Source: Lasioglossum baleicum (Eukaryota; Arthropoda; Insecta; Hymenoptera; Halictidae). Taken from it: 64,000 bases of DNA. Under the pieces are notes generated by a model. It ran no database searches. It saw only the letters and a list, made by a program, of their open reading frames with translations, and had not been told where the DNA came from. A program made the translations under genes and the position numbers. Below, piece by piece: positions 49,101-57,150 of this stretch (position 1 is its first letter; every line of letters starts with the position of its first letter). The DNA is taken from positions 9,300,001 through 9,364,000 of the forward strand of contig NC_134941.1 of NCBI RefSeq assembly GCF_051020765.1, read 5' to 3'.

Positions 49101-51146
49101 TCGAATCGTTACGCGATTCCCGGCGGATATAGACATACGCGCGCCCGGTTTAGTCGGGGCGGACCGCCGCGGCTAATCGATCGATGGATCCGGATCGATC
49201 ACCGTCTCCGATTTTAACACCGGAACCGGTAAAAATAATTCTTTTCATGAGATGAAAAAAAAAAGAAATACACAATGGAATTATTCTAGGTCAGAATAAA
49301 TGTTTAATTTTCAAGTTACAATAGCTCCGACTGCAAAGGCTTTAACCAAAACGAAAACGTTTATTTAATCGAAAACGTTCCTCATATTTGAGTAAGAGAT
49401 AAATTAATGATTTGTAATTGATGATCTTAATGTCCTCCAAATTTGAAGCTTTAATTGATATCTTCGAATTCGGTATTTGGCCAATTTGTTTTCCGTCAAG
49501 TTCTTGTCGAGATCAATTTGCAATGCTCATTCGACGCTTTACGATTGATCAACTGACTGCGGATTTTATGAATAAGTAATGCCGCAGTAAACGTTTAATC
49601 TGATCTTTAACTGAATATAATGAATATATAAATAGAAACTTTCCCGACGGAAATAAAGGGTTTCTTGCACGGAGAGATTCGGTACAAATAAATCGGAATT
49701 CACAGTATCCTGTGTATATTATTTTGTAAAGTACAGCACAATAATTAAAAAAAAAGTCAATATCATTTCAATCTTTCTCTAACTCTGGCTTCCATAAAAT
49801 CGCCCACAGAAACCGTAATTTACAAGCGAATGACCCAGCAATCGAAGTGTTAAGTGCTTTTAAATTGCCGCAAGAAGGTTCTCGGACTGCGTTAGAAAAA
49901 GAGGACCGTAAAAACTGAAATTACAATAACCGAGTTGTCCGACGTTCTCGCAATGCAATAAAAAGATTCTGTCAGAAAAATGCATTGAAATTCAGGTAAC
50001 ATCGTTAATGTGTACGAGCTGAAATTTTTTTTTTGAAGGAGGTTATGGGTGTTTACTCACCGATATAATAGGGGTCAGCGTAAAGGGCGGCAGCTTTGGG
50101 GGACGTGTATCTCGGCGAGTCCTGGCCGAATTCGTCCGAGCCATACTGCAACAAAAAATCCAGAGAAAATGATTAAGACACAAGCCGGCGGATATTGCGC
50201 GCGAAAGATCGTTCAGAATTTAAAGGCGAGGTCATCCGACGAATAAAGTCTATCAATAATGCAACGGCACGATTCCTCCCGCGACTGCAGCCGTGGATTA
50301 TTGACACGCGGTTGCAGTTTCAGAGCAACACGTTGCAACAGCACGGCCGTCTCAATGGCGTCAGTGTTAGATAGAATGCCAAGCGTTTACGGCACAATGA
50401 AAATATGTGCCGAGGGATTATCATCGTGTTGCCAGAACGACGATGTTCTTGTGGCTCAAGGATCAAAGTATGTATTTTCATACCGATCACACCAAACTTG
50501 TCGTATCCCGTGCGTCGGCGTAGCGCCGACTCGTACACGTGTCTCTCTCGCGTTATCGCGATCTAGAAATTCGAAATCCTTCCTGTATTCGCTTTCAAAA
50601 ATACACAAAGATGTTCTGGGTTATATTTAGGGTTGCCAGATCTTCTATATTTGAACTTGATCTCCTATATCATATTTGAATAGCATATACATCATTTTCA
50701 AAAATCTTTGTTTGAATAAAAAAATTTTAAATGTGCTGTGTACCTCTTTTACTTGAACTCCTATATTTTCAGCCTATCTCATATATACATAATTGCAGTT
50801 TTCACTACTTCTTCTATATTTGGGTAAAACATTTCTGGCAACCCCAGTTACATTTGATCACGACAATTCTTCTAAAAATTATCTCGAAATCCGGAGCTCG
50901 AGTAACACATCCCTTAAAATCACTGTATGGCCGTTCCCAACAAACCATTCCTACCCCAGTTCACACAAACTCATTTGTTGACAATTTCCAATAAACCACC
51001 CCCGACTTTCAGCGCTCGAAAAAATGTCTCCTCCCCTAACCGTGTCTCAAATCGCAATCACTCGGTGTCCGAATCGATGAACACAGTGTCTCACGTCGAT
51101 CTCGTAAAATCATCTTCAACCCTTACCATTCTGTATCCGGTGTAGT
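31127..51146 (-). CDS. da: daughterless (E-protein, class I bHLH transcription factor), gene body with 14 mapped exons
   Basis: This is the insect orthologue of vertebrate TCF3/TCF4/TCF12. It is a nuclear protein that binds E-boxes as a homodimer or as partner of tissue-specific bHLH factors such as proneural proteins. In transcript order the exons are 51146-51127, 50145-50061, 45024-44888, 41502-41218, 39961-39800, 38525-38466, 37439-37296, 37209-37092, 34604-34466, then B 33725-33636 or A 32499-32410, then 31633-31488, 31408-31254 and 31171-31127. Splice phases agree at every join except entry into A/B, where no AG acceptor is found. Conserved blocks are SPRYTSPK, LPPMSTF, GDNLGKTLAS, SSNPSTPV, RLDDAINVLRNHAE, KERRQANNARER and RNLNPKAACLKRREEEK. 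The listed exons give about 528 residues including one copy of A/B. The N-terminal AD1 segment was not found, so the 5' end is incomplete or distal. Confidence 0.93.
31254..31408 (-). CDS. da: da exon after the bHLH (RNLNPKAACLKRREEEK) with a His-Pro run
   Basis: The exon has 155 nt, phase 1 in and 0 out, acceptor TTGACAG and donor CCT/GTGAGT. It starts ERNLNPKAACLKRREEEK, the E-protein-specific block following helix 2. Next comes an alternating His-Pro repeat encoded by a short GGGTGA-type tandem repeat (31283-31308), ending FSAMP. Read-through past the donor gives a different tail stopping at 31209, a possible intron-retention isoform. Confidence 0.93.
31488..31633 (-). CDS. da: da shared bHLH exon (helix 1, loop, helix 2)
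   Basis: The exon has 146 nt, phase 2 in and 1 out, acceptor CTATGTAG and donor AGAG/GTGTGT. It encodes IRIRDINEALKELGRM, the loop with DKPQTKLGIL, and the second helix ending EQQVR. This is the dimerisation half of the class I bHLH and is almost identical to other insect E-proteins. Confidence 0.97.
32410..32499 (-). CDS. da: da alternative exon A: acidic lead-in and basic region (canonical)
   Basis: This exon is exactly 90 nt in the same phase as exon B. It encodes CSSAEDEDDDPDVKAQ, then REKERRQANNARER, the usual insect E-protein basic region with the E-box-contacting ERR..N.RER residues. The donor is AG/GTAAGG and joins in frame to the next exon. The upstream sequence is an open frame, but no AG acceptor in the right phase avoids creating a stop. 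The base immediately before the expected join follows TG rather than AG. Confidence 0.88.
33636..33725 (-). CDS. da: da alternative exon B: acidic lead-in and basic region (variant)
   Basis: If counted from the point that keeps frame with the upstream exon, this exon is exactly 90 nt, phase 2 in and 2 out. It encodes CSSADEDCDDPSTKAV, then REKERRQANNVRER. The donor is AG/GTTAGT and joins in frame to the shared bHLH exon. There is no AG between an in-frame TGA at 33743-33745 and the coding block, so a conventional acceptor is excluded in this frame. The basic region differs from exon A by Ala to Val just before RER. The codons differ from those of A at many synonymous sites, indicating an old, selected duplication. 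Confidence 0.85.
34466..34604 (-). CDS. da: da exon, lysine-rich lead-in to the bHLH (KKRKDPPD...TKRSRR)
   Basis: The exon has 139 nt, phase 1 in and 2 out, acceptor CGTTAG and a strong U2 donor AGATA/GTAAGT. The two leftover bases TA need one base from the next exon to finish a codon before an in-frame TAG would appear. U12-like 5' motifs, ATATCCTGG at 34459 and GTATCCTTC at 34448 (reading down), lie just inside the intron. Confidence 0.9.
35817..36147. mobile_element. da: Foldback MITE in a da intron
   Basis: ACAAGGGAAGGACCCCAAGT at the left end is inverted as ACTTGGGATCCTTCCCTTGT at the right. Pairing continues inward with ATATGGATCCCTA and ATAGTTTTAAAGATATAAAC blocks, giving about 140-bp arms. 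Confidence 0.85.
37092..37209 (-). CDS. da: da exon, Pro/Thr-rich linker
   Basis: The exon has 118 nt, phase 0 in and 1 out, acceptor TGATCACAG and donor GCCA/GTAAGT. It encodes TSPHPAVTVTQPQGSYPGL and later IKIERLPVTNA. The phase-1 A combines with AA of the next exon to give Lys. Confidence 0.9.
37296..37439 (-). CDS. da: da exon, second helix (RLDDAINVLRNHAE) of the AD2 region
   Basis: The exon has 144 nt, phase 0 both sides, acceptor GGTACAG and donor TTG/GTAAGT. GTRMEERLDDAINVLRNHAE matches the vertebrate SRMEDRL...LDDAIHVLRNHA block, part of the AD2/loop-helix activation region. It is followed by a Gly/His/Pro-rich tail. Confidence 0.95.
38040..38145. repeat. Degenerate short tandem repeat (AGAACATAAAATT)
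   Basis: Imperfect units of about 17-18 bases with AGAACATAAAATTA or variants occupy the da intron here. Confidence 0.6.
38466..38525 (-). CDS. da: da exon, first amphipathic-helix unit (RLDDAIGFLRDHAE)
   Basis: This 60-nt exon (20 codons, phase 0 both sides) lies between a GAAG acceptor and donor GAG/GTGAGG. It encodes PAPEQQ followed by RLDDAIGFLRDHAE. It corresponds in order to the vertebrate EQQ...LQDAMSFLKDVCE segment just before the second helix. Its helix is a near-duplicate of the one in the next exon. Being in phase, it could be constitutive or a cassette. Confidence 0.8.
39800..39961 (-). CDS. da: da exon with SSNPSTPVSSPP
   Basis: The exon has 162 nt, phase 0 both sides, acceptor CCTTGCAG and donor ATG/GTATGC. 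It starts IYPTDQSVSSYSSNPSTPV, matching the FSSNPSTPVGSP block of vertebrate E-proteins, and ends GTIHM. Confidence 0.93.
40249..40732. mobile_element. da: Foldback element in a da intron
   Basis: The outer arms GAGGCCTCGGTCGCCGAGAA (40255) and TTCTCGGCGACCGAGGCCTC are perfect partners. Inner arms pair AAAACTTCTTTATTTTTCAT with its complement near 40680 and CATTTTTCTAATGAA with TTCATTAGAAAAATG. The centre is a GC-rich loop. Confidence 0.82.
41218..41502 (-). CDS. da: da exon, Ser/Ala/Pro-rich with LPPMSTF and GDNLGKTLAS
   Basis: This 285-nt exon (95 codons, phase 0 both sides) runs from acceptor GTTGCAG to donor AGA/GTAAGT. LPPMSTF and TGDNLGKTLAS match the LPPMSTF and TGDALGKALAS blocks of vertebrate E-proteins. 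A 150-bp satellite array begins directly outside its acceptor. Confidence 0.93.
41515..43066. repeat. 150-bp satellite array (about ten monomers) in a da intron
   Basis: The motif CATCTGGACCTTGAACCCTC recurs at about 41899, 42049, 42204, 42354, 42504, 42654, 42804 (diverged) and 42954, a 150-155-bp period. Two monomer subtypes can be told apart by ACTCGTGTAATGTTAATTT and ACTAGTACAACGTTAACGT, and they partly alternate. A diverged first monomer (41515-41605) is cut from the rest by a MITE at 41604-41808. The array ends near 43066. Confidence 0.92.
41604..41808. mobile_element. MITE of the ACTGCGGAT family, inserted in the satellite
   Basis: The terminal inverted repeats are TTAGACTGCGGATCTTCATG and CATAAAGATTCGCAGTCTAA, about 20 bp, around a 205-bp element with no coding capacity. 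Related copies lie at 10044-10256 and 13076-13281, with more diverged pieces near 27206-27410 and 49553. Confidence 0.75.
43940..44230 (+). promoter_or_regulatory. Candidate TATA-type core promoter and leader inside a da intron
   Basis: TTCTATATATAGAAG at 43946 is followed about 30 bases later by GCTCAGAGTACAC (initiator-like), then a CpG-containing leader. An ATG with good context (GACCATGG) lies at 44200 and opens a 119-codon frame with no family resemblance. It could be a nested + strand transcript; sequence evidence is only motif spacing. Confidence 0.3.
44888..45024 (-). CDS. da: da exon, Gly/Pro/Tyr-rich (DGNAAGTGPGDPW...)
   Basis: The exon runs from acceptor TTGTTTCAG to donor ATG/GTAAGC, 137 nt, phase 1 in and 0 out. 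It encodes a glycine run followed by QPPYSGYAPPHLAQPAYP and ends in HDPM. The position matches the vertebrate DG...DPWSSS segment. Low-complexity composition is normal for E-protein transactivation regions. Confidence 0.88.
45689..45878. promoter_or_regulatory. da: Two copies of a CCAAT/GATA/GC-box element in a da intron
   Basis: CCAATGATAAAAGT followed by GTGCCCGTGGGCGGGGCCA occurs at 45689-45725 (with minor changes) and 45841-45878, 152 bases apart. The combination of CCAAT, GATA and GGGCGGGGC boxes and the lack of transposon ends suggest a regulatory element. Confidence 0.4.
46060..46720. other. CpG-rich intronic region with a long chance frame
   Basis: A 194-codon + strand frame (46095-46679) is open here, but it shows no domain or repeat structure and lies in GC-rich intronic DNA. 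I treat it as compositional. Confidence 0.3.
47563..48186. repeat. da: About 315-bp tandem duplication in a da intron
   Basis: GCAGCGATTAA...CCAAATTAAGAAA recurs at 47571 and 47886. TATGGCTACTTGCAATCGAT and GAACAATTTCGATTGCTTTC appear once per unit. Confidence 0.9.
50061..50145 (-). CDS. da: da exon encoding the SPRYTSPK block
   Basis: The acceptor is TTGTTGCAG and the donor is G/GTGAGT, entering in phase 0 and leaving in phase 1. The peptide starts YGSDEFGQDSPRYTSPK and ends in ALYADPYYI. It matches the segment of vertebrate E-proteins around DYNRDSPGYPSSKP. The phase-1 G joins to AT of the next exon to give Asp-Gly. Confidence 0.9.
50628..50848. mobile_element. MITE with GGGTTGCCAG termini, copy 2
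   Basis: The element runs from AGGGTTGCCAGATCTTC to TTTCTGGCAACCC, about 220 bp. Relative to copy 1 it lacks one ATATTTGATACGAG segment and gains AGCATATACATC. Flanking TTATATTT and TTACATTT suggest an 8-bp duplication, hence hAT-like. Confidence 0.8.
51127..51146 (-). CDS. da: da exon: 20-nt microexon, or the end of an alternative first exon
   Basis: After a CTGCAG acceptor the sequence reads DYTGYRM (one base supplied by the previous exon) and ends at ATG followed by GTAAGG. This gives phase 0 into the next exon, YGSDEFG. The same frame is open upstream and contains an ATG at 51163-51165, giving MFVCPADYTGYRM. The exon may therefore be the coding end of an alternative first exon, as in the short TCF4 isoforms. 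Both readings are inference from splice signals and family context. Confidence 0.5.
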
Positions 51147-52165
51147 CTGCAGGGCACACGAACATCTCGACCAGCGAGTATGTATCAGCAAACGACGGTA
51201 AAAAGAAGAAGAAAAAGAAGAAGGAAGAAGTCAGATCGCGTGGTGGCCTAACAGCAGCATCACGGACGGTGGGCTGGGGATGGGTGTGGGTGTATATCCG
51301 GCGATCTACGACGTCGGGACGCGGTCACGGGGGTGGAAAGCTTTCGGCGGGGGTTGAGAGCCTCGCGGCGGCATACCCTCGTCCCAATTTCGCCGTGATA
51401 TATGTTAAAATATTCCGCGGCGTTTCCCCGTTCCGAAAACTTTTGTCCGTGGGTATCCCACCCCCGGTTCTCGGCCTCTGCTCTCTTCCGCCACCTCCAC
51501 CTGCTGCCAGCGAGGGACCTGGAGGGACAGCCAAGTTTCGGCTAACGCGAGGACTATGGTCGTCGAATTTCAGCCGTTGAAAACGGCCCCGCAACTTTTC
51601 CCGGGAATTCGTTTCTGAAACCACCCCTCGAGATTCACCAAAAAATTGAAATAAAATTGTACGAATTTGTGGATAGCACTGCACTCCGCGAAACTGTTCA
51701 CCGACGGGTATGGCGGTTCGGAGACACTGCACGGAGCACCAAGAGAGGGGGAAGCCGAGGAACAAGTGTCGAGGGCGGCGAAACAAATGAGGAAAAACGA
51801 GACACCGAGCACGCGAAGGGTGACGCGAGACTGCGAGCGGGCTCGGCTCTGTGCGCCGAGACGCGCCGATTCACTAGACGAGAAGTGGGGGAAGGCTTCT
51901 AGCCAATCAGAGGACACGGAATAGTCGAGGGGCTAAGACGCGTTAGGTGTCGTCCTTTTGATAGCTTCTGTGTGTCGTCCGTTCCCACTTTGAGGTCCGA
52001 CAAATTCACACAATTGCGAATCCGCAGGCCGTTCTGACGACTCGGGACCTGTGCCAGACCAGTCTACCATTGTTTTAGACACGTTCTTCTAATGTGGCGA
52101 AGCATTTCTTTTTTAAAATTTTCCGAAAGAAGGTTAGGGAGATTACAATTCCCTTTGTTTAACTA

Positions 52166-52412
52166 CATTCAGTGAAATAAGTCTCCGTACACCCTTTAAA
52201 TTTTTATTAAGAGCCCGAATAAACAAGTTTTAAAAAGTGCCTTTTTTATTTTTGCATGCAACCTTGCAAATTGTAATTTTTAGAAAATACCTTTAGCACA
52301 TCATTCAGTAAACCAATGATTCTAATTGCTTACAAAACATCAACTCATTTGGTATAATTATAAAAAAGTTGTTCTGTTTTAAAGGGTGTACGGAGACTTA
52401 TTTTACTGAGTG
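52166..52412. mobile_element. Tc1/mariner-type MITE, CACTCAGTAAAATAAG family, deleted copy
   Basis: The ends are TA-CATTCAGTGAAATAAGTC and GACTTATTTTACTGAGTG-TA. Its right two-thirds match 14330-14549 closely, and the rest of the longer copy is missing. It is a 247-bp non-coding element. Confidence 0.8.
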
Positions 52413-52617
52413 TATTTACAGAATTTCTGCAATTTGTACAAAACTGTAGAAATGTGCAAAAATTTTTAATGCCTGTAGGCAAAAGACTACAGTATCAAAC
52501 ACCATTTTAACCACCCAATTTTATCATACTAATATTTCATTAATAAAATCAGTACATTTTTTGAATTGATTAATTTTCAGAATCTTTGTCAGCACATTAT
52601 TTAACTTGATTGCCGTT

Positions 52618-52806
52618 CAAAATCATTTGTCAGTACAAACCCTGTCCATAAAATTAGTGGTATTGCTTGTCGAACAGTGCATAAAATCAACAGAGAAACT
52701 GCAGCATTAAAACTCGGACAAAATATCAATAACCAGTCCCCCATAGCATTGATAAGACATTACGAACTTTTAACGTTCAGTATCCCTGGCGTTTTAATAC
52801 ATTTAT
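52618..52806 (+). repeat. Dispersed repeat, copy 1 of 2
   Basis: About 185 bases containing ACCCTGTCCATAAAATTAGT and CCCATAGCATTGATAAGACA match 56966-57150 in the same orientation. No terminal repeats are seen. Confidence 0.88.
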
Positions 52807-54935
52807 AGCAGTCGTAACTGTGCAAAACGTAATAAAATAAACAAGTTTACTGAGAGATTTAAAAGATTTATGGTATCGGCATCGTGACAATATGAGACAT
52901 AATAAAATAAATAAATTTGCATTCACCCCGAGTTTTCACAAATCAGTTTATATAAAACTTGTATCTGCAGAAATATCGGATAATTAAAATATCCCCTGTG
53001 TAGTCCGACTGTGCCATAAACTCAATAACAATTTTAATAATGTTTTTTCATCAAACAACCCCCAACCACCCTTCGCAAAAATCCACAAGGATATTAATTA
53101 AAAACAAATCGCTATACAAAAAAAATACTTTCCACCATTTCTCAATTGAAATAAAACATTCTCGAGGAATTATACAGAAAAAAATAAAAACGTGGTAATA
53201 TTAGAATTTTTGCACAACCTAATTTTTTTGAAACAACAAAAACAAATCACTGCAATATACCTTTCACCGCTTCTCAATTAAAAATATTTTCGACGATTGC
53301 ACCCCTATGAAACAAAAACCGCACAGGAAAGAAATTCGGGGGCAAAGGATTGAACCACCCCCGGTTTGAAAGGGTGAACATCGCGGGCACAGGATGGCGG
53401 GAAATCTGATCCGAGGAACAAAAGATCTTCGACAGCGTTTCGCGATGCATCCGTATCTCGCGAACCGTGGGGATCAAAGGGGAGTCGGGGGGAGGGAAAG
53501 AGGAGGGCAGAGGACGGGGCACATAATTGTACGCGATAAAAGCGTCGAGTTTATCGCGGCAGCAGTCGATAACGGCTTACAAATACGAACGACCCGGTGG
53601 TGGGAGTCAGGAGAGAAAAAAACCGCTGCTAATCACGCGATAAACGCTCTCGGCCTCTGGACCTATTAATTTAAATGAATTGCTTTGACATCGGCCGCTC
53701 TGATACGCTCTCCTATACACGATTTCACTTCTGACTCCCCCTTTCTCCTTCCCGCGAACACGTTTCCTATTTCGTTTCTTTGGGGGCTGTGCGGTGATTA
53801 ACGAGCCTGGCCATTAAATTCAAAACATCTTGATCCCTCTGCTCCGTTTGCGTTCGGCGAGATATAAATGTTTTATTGACTGGAGTGGTATTTGAACGAT
53901 TTTTATGTGTCGTCTAACTCCAATAGGGGTTGATTTTTCATATTATATCAATCAAATTTCCTGGGGGTGACTATTGATGTTTTAGGGGCGATGCCAGCAA
54001 ATAAAATGACACTAGAAAAGTGTCTCAAAATTTCCAAATACAATGACACCCGGTAGAACCAATTAGAGAGTACCCGGGAGATTTATCTGAGCTGATACCC
54101 CACTATATCTCGGCAAGCACCCTAAATTCGCGGTCGTGTGCCAGCTAGACAGAATTATAATAAAATTTTGTCGCGCTCTATATCACCGAGGGTAAAAAAA
54201 AACGAGGTCCTTCCGATTAAGATCGAGGAAATCGATCCAGGGAAGCGACGATGGCCCCGAGAAGACAATGGTGCCAGGACCTGGTGGCCGAGAGGAGCCA
54301 CCTTGTGGCCAATAATTCACGTTTTATTTCCGAATGGCGGAGGATGGGTTTCGAGGGAGGACACGCAATAATAAAAATGTCCGGCGGCCGGACGGGCAAG
54401 GAAGGCGGATCAGAAATCTTAATATGTCCTGGTTGGGTGTCCACGGTGGCGAGAGTCAGCGATTTCCAGCCAATATAAATGTCCTACATTGATTTAGTTC
54501 GCTTTTTCCCGGGGGCTGCGGCCGACGACGAGCGACAAGACGGAGAGGGTGGCCTCCAGGAAACCCGAATAGAAACGTCTCTGTCAGGGAAATTAGCTTC
54601 CTTCGGGTTTGAAATAGGACAGAAGGGTCGGCTACGAGCCGAGCAACGCGTGTTACGTGACGCCTTCGGAAAATTGAGCACGTGATGTCTGTCTCACGTT
54701 CTCATACCGGCTGTTTTGCCCTTATAGAAATTATTTCCCGACCCGAGATACTCGCAGAACCTCCTACTATCCTCTTACGTCATCTTCGGGAACTCGGACA
54801 ATCGCCTGATCAAAAATTCTTTCATTTTTAATCGACTTCGAAAAAGGAGGAGGTTACTCAATTTTTTTTCTATGTATGTTCACCGATTACGCCGACATGG
54901 ATGGATAAAATAAAAGAAAAATTTTATTAAAAAAA

Positions 54936-55301
54936 TTAAATCGACTTCGAAGAAACGCATTTAAACAATGCACTAAAAAGTATGAAATAATTTCCATTTA
55001 ATTTATGTGAATAAACACGAACTTGAATAGAATACAAATCTTTTCGGAGGCGGCGCAAAATTGATAATTTTCCAAATGACAGATGTTGCTGATTATGATT
55101 TCATTGGAATACGGTGAACTTGGAAATCAGTAGGTGGGAAGAGAAGATACATTAATATGTGAAAGCATGTAGAAGAATTTAAGGATTTTCGCAATTTCCA
55201 GTGTCGAAAATTTTCAATTTTGTATCGTCATTAAGTACGTGTGTATTGTATTCCAATAAATTAAATGGAAATTATTTCATACTTTTTAGTACGTTTTTTC
55301 A
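54936..55301. mobile_element. MITE with about 100-bp inverted arms, copy 2 (core reversed)
   Basis: It has the same family and arms as 3579-3958, but the core with GACAGATGTTGCTGATTATG reads on the opposite strand. It directly follows a fragment (54829-54935) with ACTTCGAAAAAGGAGGAGG, a widespread insect retroelement-tail motif, which may be a separate insertion. Confidence 0.85.
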
Positions 55302-56965
55302 TACACGCTATTTGATCAAAATTCGTTCGCTTTTTGTCTTGATGAACAATATTTCATTTCTCTGGATTGTGAGGCAAAATTTGAGTTGCTTAACTCGTCA
55401 AAATGTAATTGCGCGCATTTTAACCCAGAGTCAAGAAAAGCTCATCTAAAGTCTTCATCTTTCAACAGCCTGTTTGAATTATTAGTAGATGTCAAGTTTC
55501 ATGTATTTATTGCAAGAAAAAGCAAGTCATAGAACAACAGAATTGTTAAATGAAAGTGTCGTCGTTGGGGGCCACATGACACAGCAAACAGCGCGGGGGT
55601 CTTATTAAAACTTTTTTTTAAGCATGTTGTTTACCGAGTGTTAGATATATATAGAGTCTAGTGATAACGATATCGTGAAAGAGATTCGTTTTCTCACGTA
55701 GTTCACCGCGAACGTAACTAGTTGTATAGTAGTATTGTGACAACTCTCACGGGTTATATTGTTGCTCTTCCAGTGTTTACCTGAGATAATTTGCCATCTT
55801 AGATTACTATTATGTTTTCCTCTTCATAGGATTTTTAATCGAGCGTTTGTGCAAACTTTATTGTACTTCCTGTTTGGAAGAGCGTAGCAATGGCGAAGTA
55901 TTTTTAAGTTCAACAGAGTTGACTAATTGTAACTTTCCCTGACGTTTCTGATTTACGACCAATTTGTTTGAGTGTATCTCCCTACACTAATTAACCCCGA
56001 ACCGAATCAATCGTGTACCAAAACAGCAATCGCAATGTACCTATAACGAAGAAGTTCAACACTCTATTTAAATCGTAGATAAGAAAAAATAATTGAGATA
56101 AAAGTCGCCGGACGAACAAACGAAACGAACTTTCCCCTTATTGTTCTCGAGCTGCTAATTACTGATCGAATAAGATGTACAACAATGTACAACATCTACT
56201 ATAGTGTAAAATACAATCAGGTCAAAAATGAGTATAGAACTCCATCAAAAAAATTGTGTAGCCTGCAGGTAATTTTTCCTGAGGGGAAAGAGCGAATTAT
56301 CTCGTAGTGATGACGAATGAGCAAAAATTAAGGAGACAATCGATTCCTCTTTTTATTCTTCCACTGTCTCCGGGTCGTCGTCGCTATCGACTACACGTGG
56401 ACGGAAATGGTCGCTGAGCGAGAGAGAGAGAGAGAGAGTGAGCTGGGGAGAGCTACGAGAGAGGGTCCCCCCGGTTCTCAGTATAATAGATCGCCGATTA
56501 CCCCCTTATTAATTACTGTACCAAGACGCTCGGCCAGGAGGAGCGATTCGACGTAACCAGCTGGCACTTTACTCCCATGAGAATACTTCTACCGGCATTG
56601 CAGCGTTTCCTATGCATATTCGACGAGTCATCTACCAGCATGCGATCGGAACGATAAAGTGATTCCTCAAATACTGTCTTCGGGACCCGATGGAATAAAT
56701 TAGAGTGGCGTGCGAGACCGATTTCTCGGGACAACCCCTAACACTTTCCTTGTCGTCGCTAAACTGCCGATCTCTGCCGCAAAAAAACACTTTCTGCATT
56801 AGTAGTGAGAAGCAGGAGTTGCTTGAAAAATTCTTTCTTTAACAGTGCTGATAAATTGACCAATTTTTTGAATTCTTATTGTGCAGTCACTGGTCAGTTT
56901 CACCTCCATTTTTACAATTTTGTAAAATTGTCAGCCCTGTCACATTAAAACCGTGATTTAGTGCG

Positions 56966-57150
56966 AATCATTTGTCAGCGCAAACCCTGTCCATAAAATT
57001 AGTGGTATTGGTTACCGAACAGTGCATAAAACCAACAGGGAAACTGCAGCATTAAAACTCGGTTAAGATATCAATAATCAATCCCCCATAGCATTGATAA
57101 GACATTATGAACTTTCAACGTTTAGTATCCCTGGTGTTTTAATACATTTC
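56966..57150 (+). repeat. Dispersed repeat, copy 2 of 2
   Basis: This is a direct copy of 52618-52806 with scattered substitutions. The copies are 4.3 kb apart. Confidence 0.88.
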
